Shown: piece after piece, positions 1-5,910 of the stretch | Position numbering within the stretch: the first letter of the stretch is position 1 | How the letters are laid out: each line of letters begins with the position of its first letter | Assembly: GCA_039933775.1 (NCBI GenBank) | Contig: JBDTNK010000038.1 | Coordinates: 1 to 18,363 of the forward strand | DNA from: JBDTNK01 sp039933775 | GTDB taxonomy: Bacteria > Chloroflexota > Limnocylindria > QHBO01 | Direction of reading: 5' to 3' | Length of the DNA stretch: 18,363 bases | Position numbers and translations under genes: made by a program | The notes under the pieces: model-generated | What the model saw: only the letters and a program-made list of their open reading frames with translations | The model's database searches: none | Told to the model about the DNA's origin: nothing

Positions 1-449
1 GGATCATCGAGCGGCAGCCACTGCTCGAGGGTCGCAGCATGTACATCGTCATGGCACCGCACGAGAAGCGGGTCGAAAAGAAGAACGGAGACGGCAGCAC
101 GGCCGCACCGGATACGATCGGTGATGCCGTCGCCGCCAGGGCGCCGGAGACGGGGGCAACGCCGGAGATGGCAACGCCCGAAACGCCGGCAACGCCGGCA
201 ACGGCGGCAACGCCGGAACCAGCGGCAACGCCGGAACCAGCGGCAACGCCGGAACCAGCGGCAACGCCCGAAACGGCCCCAACGCCGAAGACGGCGGCAA
301 AGCCGAAGGCGGCCAAGGCGACCGAGAAGGCTGCGGCACCGGAAAAGGTCAAGGCATCGGCCAAGGCTCCGGCCGCGGCGAAGTCCGAGGAAGCCGCCAC
401 AGCGCCGGAAGCGACGGAAGCGACGCCACAAGCGTCATCACAGGGGTAA
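1..449 (+). CDS. infC: Translation initiation factor IF-3, C-terminal end with long Ala/Pro/Glu-rich tail (5' partial)
   Basis: The reading frame is open from base 3 and has no start in the window, so only the last 148 codons are present. The first 23 residues (IIERQPLLEGRSMYIVMAPH, then EKR) match the end of the IF-3 C-terminal domain, which normally reads roughly 'E..P..EGR.M...LAP'. IF-3 binds the 30S subunit, keeps it apart from 50S and checks the initiator codon. Most bacterial IF-3 proteins end about here, but this one continues for about 125 residues of Ala, Pro, Thr, Glu and Lys, including three identical ATPEPA hexapeptides (bases 206-259). The tail is acidic and Pro-rich first, Lys/Ala-rich later, and looks disordered. 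It is followed after 3 bases by rpmI and then rplT, the classic infC-rpmI-rplT order, which supports the call. What the tail does is unknown. Confidence 0.9.
   Translation, partial: IIERQPLLEGRSMYIVMAPHEKRVEKKNGDGSTAAPDTIGDAVAARAPETGATPEMATPETPATPATAATPEPAATPEPAATPEPAATPETAPTPKTAAKPKAAKATEKAAAPEKVKASAKAPAAAKSEEAATAPEATEATPQASSQG
206..259 (+). repeat. Three perfect 18-bp tandem repeats inside infC tail
   Basis: The unit GGCAACGCCGGAACCAGC occurs three times without a mismatch at 206-223, 224-241 and 242-259. A diverged copy follows at 260 and looser copies precede it. Each unit is six codons and encodes Ala-Thr-Pro-Glu-Pro-Ala, so changes in copy number would keep the IF-3 frame. It is a coding microsatellite-like array, not a CRISPR, because there are no spacers. 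Confidence 0.9.
442..446 (+). promoter_or_regulatory. Ribosome binding site AGGGG for rpmI
   Basis: AGGGG runs into the infC stop codon and lies 6 nt before a GTG at 453. It supports the GTG start over the in-frame ATG at 462, and the product then begins MPKMK as L35 proteins do. Translation of rpmI is probably coupled to the end of infC. Confidence 0.6.
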
Positions 450-452
450 CAC

Positions 453-650
453 GTGCCAAAGATGAAGTCCCATAAGGGGACGGCCAAACGATTCAGGAAG
501 ACCGGCGCCGGCAAGTGGGTGCGCCCCAAGGCGTGGCGCGGCCACCATCTCGAGATCAAGTCGAGCAGCCGCACCCGTCGCTACGCGGGCATGGCCAATG
601 TCTCGCCGGCCCACGCCAAGCAGCTGAAGAAGCTGCTCCCGTACGAGTAA
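453..650 (+). CDS. rpmI: Large ribosomal subunit protein bL35
   Basis: A 65-residue, strongly basic protein beginning MPKMKSHKGTAKRFRKTGAG, the signature N-terminus of bacterial L35, and ending with the usual Lys/Leu-rich helix (KQLKKLLPYE). The length is normal for the family (about 65 residues). L35 sits in the 50S subunit. The start is GTG, chosen because it gives the conserved MPKMK beginning and has AGGGG just upstream. It follows infC by 3 bases and precedes rplT by 6, so the three genes are very likely one transcript. In other bacteria this operon is autoregulated by L20, but the leader that would carry that site is outside the window. Confidence 0.97.
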   Translation: MPKMKSHKGTAKRFRKTGAGKWVRPKAWRGHHLEIKSSSRTRRYAGMANVSPAHAKQLKKLLPYE

Positions 651-656
651 CGACTG

Positions 657-1016
657 ATGGCACGCGTCAAGCGCGGCGTCGCCGCGCATCGTCGACACAA
701 GAAGCTCCTCAACCAGGCCGAGGGCCGTCGGGGCACCCGCTCCAAGCTCATCCGCCCGGCGCGCGAGGCGCTGATCCACGCGCTCGTCTACGCGTATCGC
801 GACCGTCGCGACCGCAAGCGCGACATGCGTCGCCTCTGGATTCAGCGCATCAACGCCGCGACCCGACAGCACGGCGTGCCGTACGGCCGCTTCATCGCGG
901 GCCTGCGCAGCGCCGGTATCGAGGTGGATCGCAAGATGCTGGCTGATCTCGCCATCCGCGAGCCGGCCGCCTTCGAGGCCATCGTCGCCCAGGCCAAGGC
1001 CACCTTTACCAGCTAG
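657..1016 (+). CDS. rplT: Large ribosomal subunit protein bL20
   Basis: A 119-residue basic protein starting MARVKRGVAAHRRHKKLLNQ, the typical L20 opening, with the conserved central stretch YRDRRDRKRDMRRLWIQRIN and a C-terminal globular half containing YGRFIAGL and RKMLADLA. The length matches the family (about 117-120). L20 binds 23S rRNA early in 50S assembly and in several bacteria represses its own operon. The ATG lies 6 bases after the rpmI stop with no obvious Shine-Dalgarno sequence, so coupling to rpmI is likely. A strong hairpin with a T run follows the stop codon. Confidence 0.97.
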   Translation: MARVKRGVAAHRRHKKLLNQAEGRRGTRSKLIRPAREALIHALVYAYRDRRDRKRDMRRLWIQRINAATRQHGVPYGRFIAGLRSAGIEVDRKMLADLAIREPAAFEAIVAQAKATFTS

Positions 1017-1042
1017 CCGGCAGGAACGCCCCGCCGGCTCAT

Positions 1043-1076
1043 CGGCCCTGCTCCAGTTCATGGAGCGGGGCCGTTT
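1043..1076 (+). terminator. Hairpin with short T run after rplT (intrinsic terminator or attenuator)
   Basis: CGGCCCTGCTCC (1043-1054) pairs with GGAGCGGGGCCG (1062-1073) over 12 bp, with one G-U pair and the 7-nt loop AGTTCAT. TTT follows, then GCTATT. A second perfect 7-bp stem, AGCCGGC/GCCGGCT (1015-1021 with 1033-1039), sits just before it and begins in the rplT stop codon. The position between rplT and pheS fits an intrinsic terminator that separates, or partly attenuates, the ribosomal genes from pheST. The T run is short, so termination may be incomplete. Confidence 0.65.
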
Positions 1077-1098
1077 GCTATTCGCAACAATGGGACCG

Positions 1099-2193
1099 AT
1101 GACCGATCAGACCAGCGCCGCCGCCCTGCGCACCGCCCTCGAGGCGGTGGCGCTCGACGCCCGCGCCGCCGTGACCGCGGCGCAGACCGCCGCGGCGGTG
1201 GAGGCGCTGCGCGCGGACGTCACCGGTCGGCACGGCCGCCTGACGCAGCTCCTCCGTTCACTGAGCGGCGTGGAGCCGGCTGAGCGACCGCACATCGGCG
1301 CGGCGGCAAACGCGCTGCGCACAGAGCTGGAGCGGGCCATGGCCGAGCGGCTGACGCAGCTGAGCCGCGGCGTGGCGGGCGAGCGGCTCGCGGCCGAGAC
1401 GATCGACATGACGGCGCCGGGAAGGCCGGTGCGCATCGGTCATCTGCATCCGACCATGACCGTCGAGCGCGACCTGCGCGAGGTGCTGCACGGCTTCGGC
1501 TTCGAGCTGTTCGAGGGCCCCGAGATCGAGACCGAGGCGATGAACTTCGAGGCGCTCAACATTCCGCCCGATCATCCGTCGCGCGACCTGTGGGACACGA
1601 TCTACGTCGCCGAGCAGGGCAGTGACAGCGAGCTGCAGCCGGCGAGCGACGGCACGATCCTGCGCACGCACACCAGCCCGGTCCAGGTACGGGCCATGCG
1701 GGCACTCGCACCGCCCATCCGCGTCCTGATGCCGGGTCGCTGCTTCCGCTACGAGGCGGTCGATGCCAGTCACAACTTCGAGTTCTTCCAGGTCGAGGGC
1801 CTTGTCGTTGACCGCGACACCTCGATGGCGGACCTCAAGGGCCTGCTCGAGGAGGTGGCGCGCGCGCTGTACGGCGACGGCACCCGCACCCGCTTCCGGC
1901 CCGGCTACTACCCGTTCACCGAGCCATCGGTGGCGTTCGACGTCGCGTGCCTGGTCTGTGGCGGCAGCGGCTGCGCGGCGTGCGGGCGCAGCGGCTGGAT
2001 GACCATCCTGGGCGCCGGGATGGTGCATCCGCGCGTCCTGCGCGCCGGTGGTTTGGACCCCGACGAGTACCAGGGCTACGCCTTCGGCATGGGTCTGGAC
2101 CGACTGACCATGCTGCGCTACGGGATCGACGACCTGCGGCATCTCATGAGCGCCGACCTGCGCCTCCTCGAGCAGCTGAGCGAGGGCCGCTAG
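1099..2193 (+). CDS. pheS: Phenylalanine--tRNA ligase alpha subunit
   Basis: Catalytic subunit of PheRS, which charges tRNA-Phe as an alpha2-beta2 enzyme. From the ATG at 1099 it is 364 residues; the family is usually about 340-350. Residues 1-100 form the expected helical, coiled-coil tRNA-binding arm. Class II synthetase motif 2 is at 216-231 (FRYEAVDASHNFEFFQ) and motif 3 at 330-342 (GMGLDRLTMLRYG). Four cysteines (284, 287, 292, 295) form the CxxC-x4-CxxC insert common in the Bacillus-like type. The start is uncertain. An in-frame ATG at 1060 lies inside the terminator hairpin and is unlikely. ATGs at 1090 and 1099 are both possible, and neither has a good Shine-Dalgarno sequence. pheT begins 4 bases after the stop. 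Confidence 0.96.
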   Translation: MTDQTSAAALRTALEAVALDARAAVTAAQTAAAVEALRADVTGRHGRLTQLLRSLSGVEPAERPHIGAAANALRTELERAMAERLTQLSRGVAGERLAAETIDMTAPGRPVRIGHLHPTMTVERDLREVLHGFGFELFEGPEIETEAMNFEALNIPPDHPSRDLWDTIYVAEQGSDSELQPASDGTILRTHTSPVQVRAMRALAPPIRVLMPGRCFRYEAVDASHNFEFFQVEGLVVDRDTSMADLKGLLEEVARALYGDGTRTRFRPGYYPFTEPSVAFDVACLVCGGSGCAACGRSGWMTILGAGMVHPRVLRAGGLDPDEYQGYAFGMGLDRLTMLRYGIDDLRHLMSADLRLLEQLSEGR

Positions 2194-2197
2194 ACCG

Positions 2198-4636
2198 ATG
2201 CGCGTTCCACTCGACTGGCTGCGCGACTACGTCGACATCGAACTTGCGCCCGCGGCACTCGCCGAGGAGCTGACGATGCGCGGTATGGAGGTCTCGGCCA
2301 TCGAGGTCTCCGGCGCGGACTGGACCGATGTCATCGTCGGGCGTCTGCTCGAGGTGCAGCGCCACCCGAACGCCGACATGCTGTGGCTGACATCGGTCGA
2401 TGTGGGCACGGGGGAGCCGCTCTCGATCGTGTGCGGCGCCCAGAATCTGGCGGTCGGCCAGCTGGTACCGGTCGCGGTCGTGGGTGCCGTGCTGCCGGGC
2501 GATCGGCGCATCGAGCGCAGCAAGATCCGCGGCGTCGTCAGCCACGGCATGCTGTGCAGCGCCGCCGAGCTCGGACTGGGCAGCGACGCCGACGGGATCC
2601 ACATCCTGGGCACACATGACGAACACGCGCTCGGGATGGACCTGCGGCAGCTGTTCGGCGAGACCGTGATCGACGTGGACGTGAAGCCGAACCGCGGCGA
2701 CGCGCTGTCGATGGTCGGCCTGGCGCGCGAGATCGCGGCCTTCAGCGGCGGACAGCTGCGGCTGCCGCCGACGTCCGTCGTCGAAGCGTCGCAGCCGCGT
2801 GCCGAGGAACGCGTCAGCGTACGCATCGAAGAACCGGAGCTGTGCCCGCGCTTCACCGCGCGCCTGCTCACCAACGTGTCGAACGGAGCGTCGCCCGACT
2901 GGATGCAGCGGCGCCTGGTGGCCGCCGGGATGCGGCCGATCAGCGCCGTCGTCGACGTCACGAACTACGTCATGCACGAGCTGGGACAGCCACAGCACGC
3001 GTATGACGCGGACACCGTCCCGGACGGCGAGATCATCGTGCGCCGCGGACGCCCCGGCGAGACGCTCGAGACGATCGACCACCAGGTCCGCCAGGTCGAC
3101 GAGCGGATGCTCGTCATCGCGGACCGGGAGCGGCCGATCGGCCTGGCGGGGATCATGGGCGGCGCCTCGACCGAGGTCACGGATGCGACGACGAACGTGA
3201 TCCTGGAGTCGGCGATCTTCGACGGGCCCACCATCCGCAACACGGCGCGCCGGCTCGCCCTGCGCTCGGAGGCGTCGGCACGCCACGAGAAGGGGATCGG
3301 CCCCGACCTGCCACGCATCGCCGCCGACCGCGCCGCGCAGCTCATCGCCGAGATCACCGGCGCCACCGTCGCCGCCGGCATCGTCGACAACGACCCTGCC
3401 GACAAGCCGCTGCGGCGGATCGAGGTGGACCTGGCGCGCGCATCGCGGCTGATCGGGGTGGAGCTGGACGCCGCCGCCGCCGAACGGCTGCTCACGCCAC
3501 TTGGCTTCGCGGTCGAGGGCGGCTCGGGCGCGGTCAGCGTGTCGGTGCCGCCGTACCGGGTCGACGTGCTCGAGGCGGTCGACGTCGCGGAGGAGCTGGC
3601 GCGGGCGCACGGCTACGCGGCGATTCCCGGGAGGCTGCCGACCGCCGAGCTGCCGCCGTACCGGCCCGATCCCACGCATGACCGGCACGCGGTGCGCCGC
3701 ATCCTGGCCGGGCTGGGGCTCGACGAGGTGCTGTCGCACGCCCTCATCGGGCCATCCGACCTCCGCCGCAGCGGCTACGACCCTGATGCCGACGGCACGG
3801 TACGCGTCTTCAACCCGATCTCCGACGAGCATTCGATCCTGCGACCGGTCCTCTACCCGTCGCTGCTCGCCGCGCTGGACGAGAATGTCCGCCAGCGGCG
3901 GGGGAGCGCCTGGATCTTCGAGGTCGGCAAGACCTATCGCGAGACCGGCGATCAGCCGCTGCCACCCGGCGCCGAGACCGCGGGAACCGGGCGAAGCGAA
4001 GCCTGGCACGTGGGAATCGCGCTGCTCGGTCCGCGCATCGAGCGCGGCCTGGGATCCGACCCGCGCCAGGCCGACGTCGCGGAGCTGAAGGGCATCGTCG
4101 AGGCGCTGCACGGCGCCCTCGGCCTCGATGCACCTGCGTACCGGCCCGAGTCGGCGGAGGAGCGGCATCCGCACCTGCATCCTGGACGCGCCGCGCGGCT
4201 GGTCGACGCCGCGGGACGCCCGTACGGGTCGATCGGCGAGCTCCATCCGGAAGTTGCCGCGGCGTGGGACCTGCCGGGACGCCCGGTGCTGGCGGCAATC
4301 AACCTGCCGCAGCTCTTCGCCCTGCGTCCCACGGAGCGTCGCGTGAAGCCGGTTCCGGCGGCACAGCCGATCGATCGCGACCTCGCCGTGGTGGTGACCG
4401 ATGCCACCCCGCTCGGCGACGTGTTGCGCATCGCCCGCTCGTCGGCTGGACCGACGCTCGCCTCGCTGCGCGTCTTTGACGAGTACCGCGGAGCACAGAT
4501 CGGCGAGGGGCGCGTCTCGTACGCCATCGCGCTCCGCTTCCAGCCCGAGCGCAGCGGCGACGAGAAGGGCGTCGACAAGGCGCTCAACAAGGTGCGAGGC
4601 TCGCTGCGGCACCACCTGGGCGCCGAGATCCGCTAG
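2198..4636 (+). CDS. pheT: Phenylalanine--tRNA ligase beta subunit
   Basis: Structural, editing and tRNA-binding subunit of PheRS. It has 812 residues, normal for the family (about 800). In order: the conserved opening MRVPLDWLRDYV; an EMAP/OB-fold tRNA-binding domain at about 40-150 (HPNADMLWLTSVDVG, SHGMLCS); the B3/B4 editing domain at about 211-375 (VVDVTNYVMHELGQPQHAYD at 251-270, GIMGG, then RSEASARHEKG); the B5 domain at about 405-480 with YRVDVLEAVDVAEELAR; the catalytic-like core; and the C-terminal anticodon-binding FDX-ACB domain from about residue 715 (PIDRDLAVVV). It starts 4 bases after pheS, with GAGGG 11 nt upstream, so the two are co-transcribed. A long frame on the opposite strand is a shadow. 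Confidence 0.97.
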   Translation: MRVPLDWLRDYVDIELAPAALAEELTMRGMEVSAIEVSGADWTDVIVGRLLEVQRHPNADMLWLTSVDVGTGEPLSIVCGAQNLAVGQLVPVAVVGAVLPGDRRIERSKIRGVVSHGMLCSAAELGLGSDADGIHILGTHDEHALGMDLRQLFGETVIDVDVKPNRGDALSMVGLAREIAAFSGGQLRLPPTSVVEASQPRAEERVSVRIEEPELCPRFTARLLTNVSNGASPDWMQRRLVAAGMRPISAVVDVTNYVMHELGQPQHAYDADTVPDGEIIVRRGRPGETLETIDHQVRQVDERMLVIADRERPIGLAGIMGGASTEVTDATTNVILESAIFDGPTIRNTARRLALRSEASARHEKGIGPDLPRIAADRAAQLIAEITGATVAAGIVDNDPADKPLRRIEVDLARASRLIGVELDAAAAERLLTPLGFAVEGGSGAVSVSVPPYRVDVLEAVDVAEELARAHGYAAIPGRLPTAELPPYRPDPTHDRHAVRRILAGLGLDEVLSHALIGPSDLRRSGYDPDADGTVRVFNPISDEHSILRPVLYPSLLAALDENVRQRRGSAWIFEVGKTYRETGDQPLPPGAETAGTGRSEAWHVGIALLGPRIERGLGSDPRQADVAELKGIVEALHGALGLDAPAYRPESAEERHPHLHPGRAARLVDAAGRPYGSIGELHPEVAAAWDLPGRPVLAAINLPQLFALRPTERRVKPVPAAQPIDRDLAVVVTDATPLGDVLRIARSSAGPTLASLRVFDEYRGAQIGEGRVSYAIALRFQPERSGDEKGVDKALNKVRGSLRHHLGAEIR

Positions 4637-4674
4637 GACGTTCAGCAGGATGGACGGCGCCGATTCGCGGCTGC

Positions 4675-4680
4675 TACGCT
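4675..4680 (+). promoter_or_regulatory. Possible -10 box TACGCT upstream of the cvpA-like gene
   Basis: The 108-bp gap between pheT and the next gene contains TGCTACGCT, an extended -10-like sequence. It has the same TGCTACnCT form as the sequence in front of the penicillin-binding protein gene (TGCTACCCT). No clear -35 element is visible. It would give a leader of about 57 nt ending in a good GGAGG. Read-through from pheT is an alternative. There is also a 6-bp GCCGGC dyad later in the gap, too weak to call a terminator. Confidence 0.35.
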
Positions 4681-4735
4681 ACCGGCCGCCCGAGCGCCGG
4701 CATCCGAGTGAGCCGGCAGTCATCGGCGCGAGTGC

Positions 4736-4740
4736 GGAGG
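4736..4740 (+). promoter_or_regulatory. Ribosome binding site GGAGG deciding a GTG start
   Basis: GGAGG is 4 nt before the GTG at 4745 and decides this start. No in-frame ATG precedes the first membrane segment. Confidence 0.65.
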
Positions 4741-4744
4741 CTGC

Positions 4745-5314
4745 GTGGACGCTCTGAACGAGCTCAACTGGATCGATCTGCTCATCATTATCGTGCTGGC
4801 CGGCGGCGTCTTCGCCGGTTGGACGCAGGGATTGATGCGCTACCTGACCGCCACGCTCGGTACGCTGCTGGCCTTCATCCTGGCGAGCCAGCTCAAGGGA
4901 CCGCTGACCGACGCGCTCTCGACGTTCTGGACGGCATTCGAGCCGGTCACGCGCGAGATGCTTGTCTACCTCGTGCTTTACATCGGGCTGACGATCGGCT
5001 TCTGGTTCGTGGCGCGCGCCTTCTTCCTGCGCACACGCCTGCCGATCGCCAAGGCGCTCGACGAGATCGGCGGCGCGATCTTCGGCCTCCTCTTCACGGT
5101 CGTGACGATCGTCTTCCTGCTCGTCGTGCTCGACACCTTCTACGATCCACCGCTCGACGTGGCGGTGGCGAGCGCCGGGTTCCTTGACGGCTTCTACGAG
5201 GCCCTCAACACGTCGCTCCTCGGCGGCTACTTCCGGGACGTGGTGATCCAGACGTTCGGCTACATCGCGCGCCCGTTCGTTCCTCCGGAGATCGCCCGCC
5301 ACCTCCTGCCGTGA
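4745..5314 (+). CDS. CvpA-family integral membrane protein
   Basis: A 189-residue protein with four hydrophobic segments at about 8-28 (WIDLLIIIVLAGGVFAGWTQ), 33-52, 75-98 and 103-127, which is the four-helix layout of the CvpA family (length usually 160-200). The opening 'NWIDLLIIIV..GG..G...G' is the family signature. Family members are inner membrane proteins; E. coli CvpA was found through colicin V production, and the biochemical role remains unclear. GTG start with GGAGG 4 nt before it. Its TGA overlaps the GTG of mpg (GTGA at 5311-5314), so translation of the two is coupled. CvpA-type genes lie next to mutS2 in many bacteria, as here with mpg in between. The family call is fairly secure; a specific function cannot be given. 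Confidence 0.85.
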   Translation: MDALNELNWIDLLIIIVLAGGVFAGWTQGLMRYLTATLGTLLAFILASQLKGPLTDALSTFWTAFEPVTREMLVYLVLYIGLTIGFWFVARAFFLRTRLPIAKALDEIGGAIFGLLFTVVTIVFLLVVLDTFYDPPLDVAVASAGFLDGFYEALNTSLLGGYFRDVVIQTFGYIARPFVPPEIARHLLP

Positions 5315-5910
5315 CCTCGGCCCGTGCCGGCGTCACCCTCGACCGGGCGTGGTTCGATCGCCCGTCGCTGGAGGTGGCTTCCGACCTGCTGGGCAAGCGG
5401 CTCGTGCACGAAACGCCCGATGGTCGCATCGCGGGACGCATCGTCGAGGTCGAGGCCTATCGCGGCCCCGAGGACCTGGCTGCACACTCGTCGCACGGGC
5501 GCACGGCGCGCAACGCCACGATGTGGGGCGAGGCGGGTCACCTGTACGTCTACCTCGTCTACGGCCTGCACCTGTGCATCAATATCGTGTGCGGCCCCGG
5601 CACGAAGCCAGAGGCGGTGCTCATTCGCGGCTGCGCGATCGAGGAGGGCGAGCCGCTGGCCCGACGCGTTCGCGGCACCGTGCCGTTCGAGCGGCTGGCG
5701 GCAGGCCCGGGCAACGTCGGAGCCGCGTTCCACATCACGCGGGCGCTCGATGGCACGGACCTGCTGCACGGCCCGATCCACATCGAGGCGGGGGAGCCAC
5801 CATTGACCGTTGTCAGCCGCCCGCGGGTGGGCGTGGGCTATGCGGGCGACTGGGCCATGCGCCCGTATCGGTTCCTGATCCCGGACGATCCCCATGTCAG
5901 CCGACGCTGA
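5311..5910 (+). CDS. mpg: DNA-3-methyladenine glycosylase (AAG/MPG family)
   Basis: A 199-residue monofunctional base-excision glycosylase that removes 3-methyladenine and other alkylated purines. The active-site block is clear: IVEVEAYRGPEDLAAHSSHG at 44-63, with Glu48 aligning to the catalytic Glu of human AAG (Glu125), Tyr50 to Tyr127 and His59 to His136. The family stretch GHLYVYLVYGLHLCINIVCG follows at 76-95, then EAVLIRG and GPGNVGAAFHIT at 132-143. Length is normal for bacterial members. The start is GTG, inside the GTGA overlap with the upstream cvpA-like gene. The last 17 bases overlap the start of mutS2 in another frame, which points to one co-translated unit with a DNA-maintenance theme. 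Confidence 0.93.
   Translation: MTSARAGVTLDRAWFDRPSLEVASDLLGKRLVHETPDGRIAGRIVEVEAYRGPEDLAAHSSHGRTARNATMWGEAGHLYVYLVYGLHLCINIVCGPGTKPEAVLIRGCAIEEGEPLARRVRGTVPFERLAAGPGNVGAAFHITRALDGTDLLHGPIHIEAGEPPLTVVSRPRVGVGYAGDWAMRPYRFLIPDDPHVSRR

Noticed and set aside
206..259. Regular repeats near the left edge that might suggest a CRISPR
   Set aside because: The 18-bp units are head-to-tail without spacers and encode ATPEPA in frame with IF-3.
1060..1098. A Phe-rich leader peptide controlling pheST
   Set aside because: The short frame has a single Phe codon and is in phase with pheS, so no classic attenuation peptide is present. The gap is also too short for a T-box.
2144..4615. An 823-codon open frame on the minus strand opposite pheT
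   Set aside because: It lies in codon-aligned antisense to a clear pheT, has no domain signature and is rich in Arg, His and Val as expected for a GC shadow.
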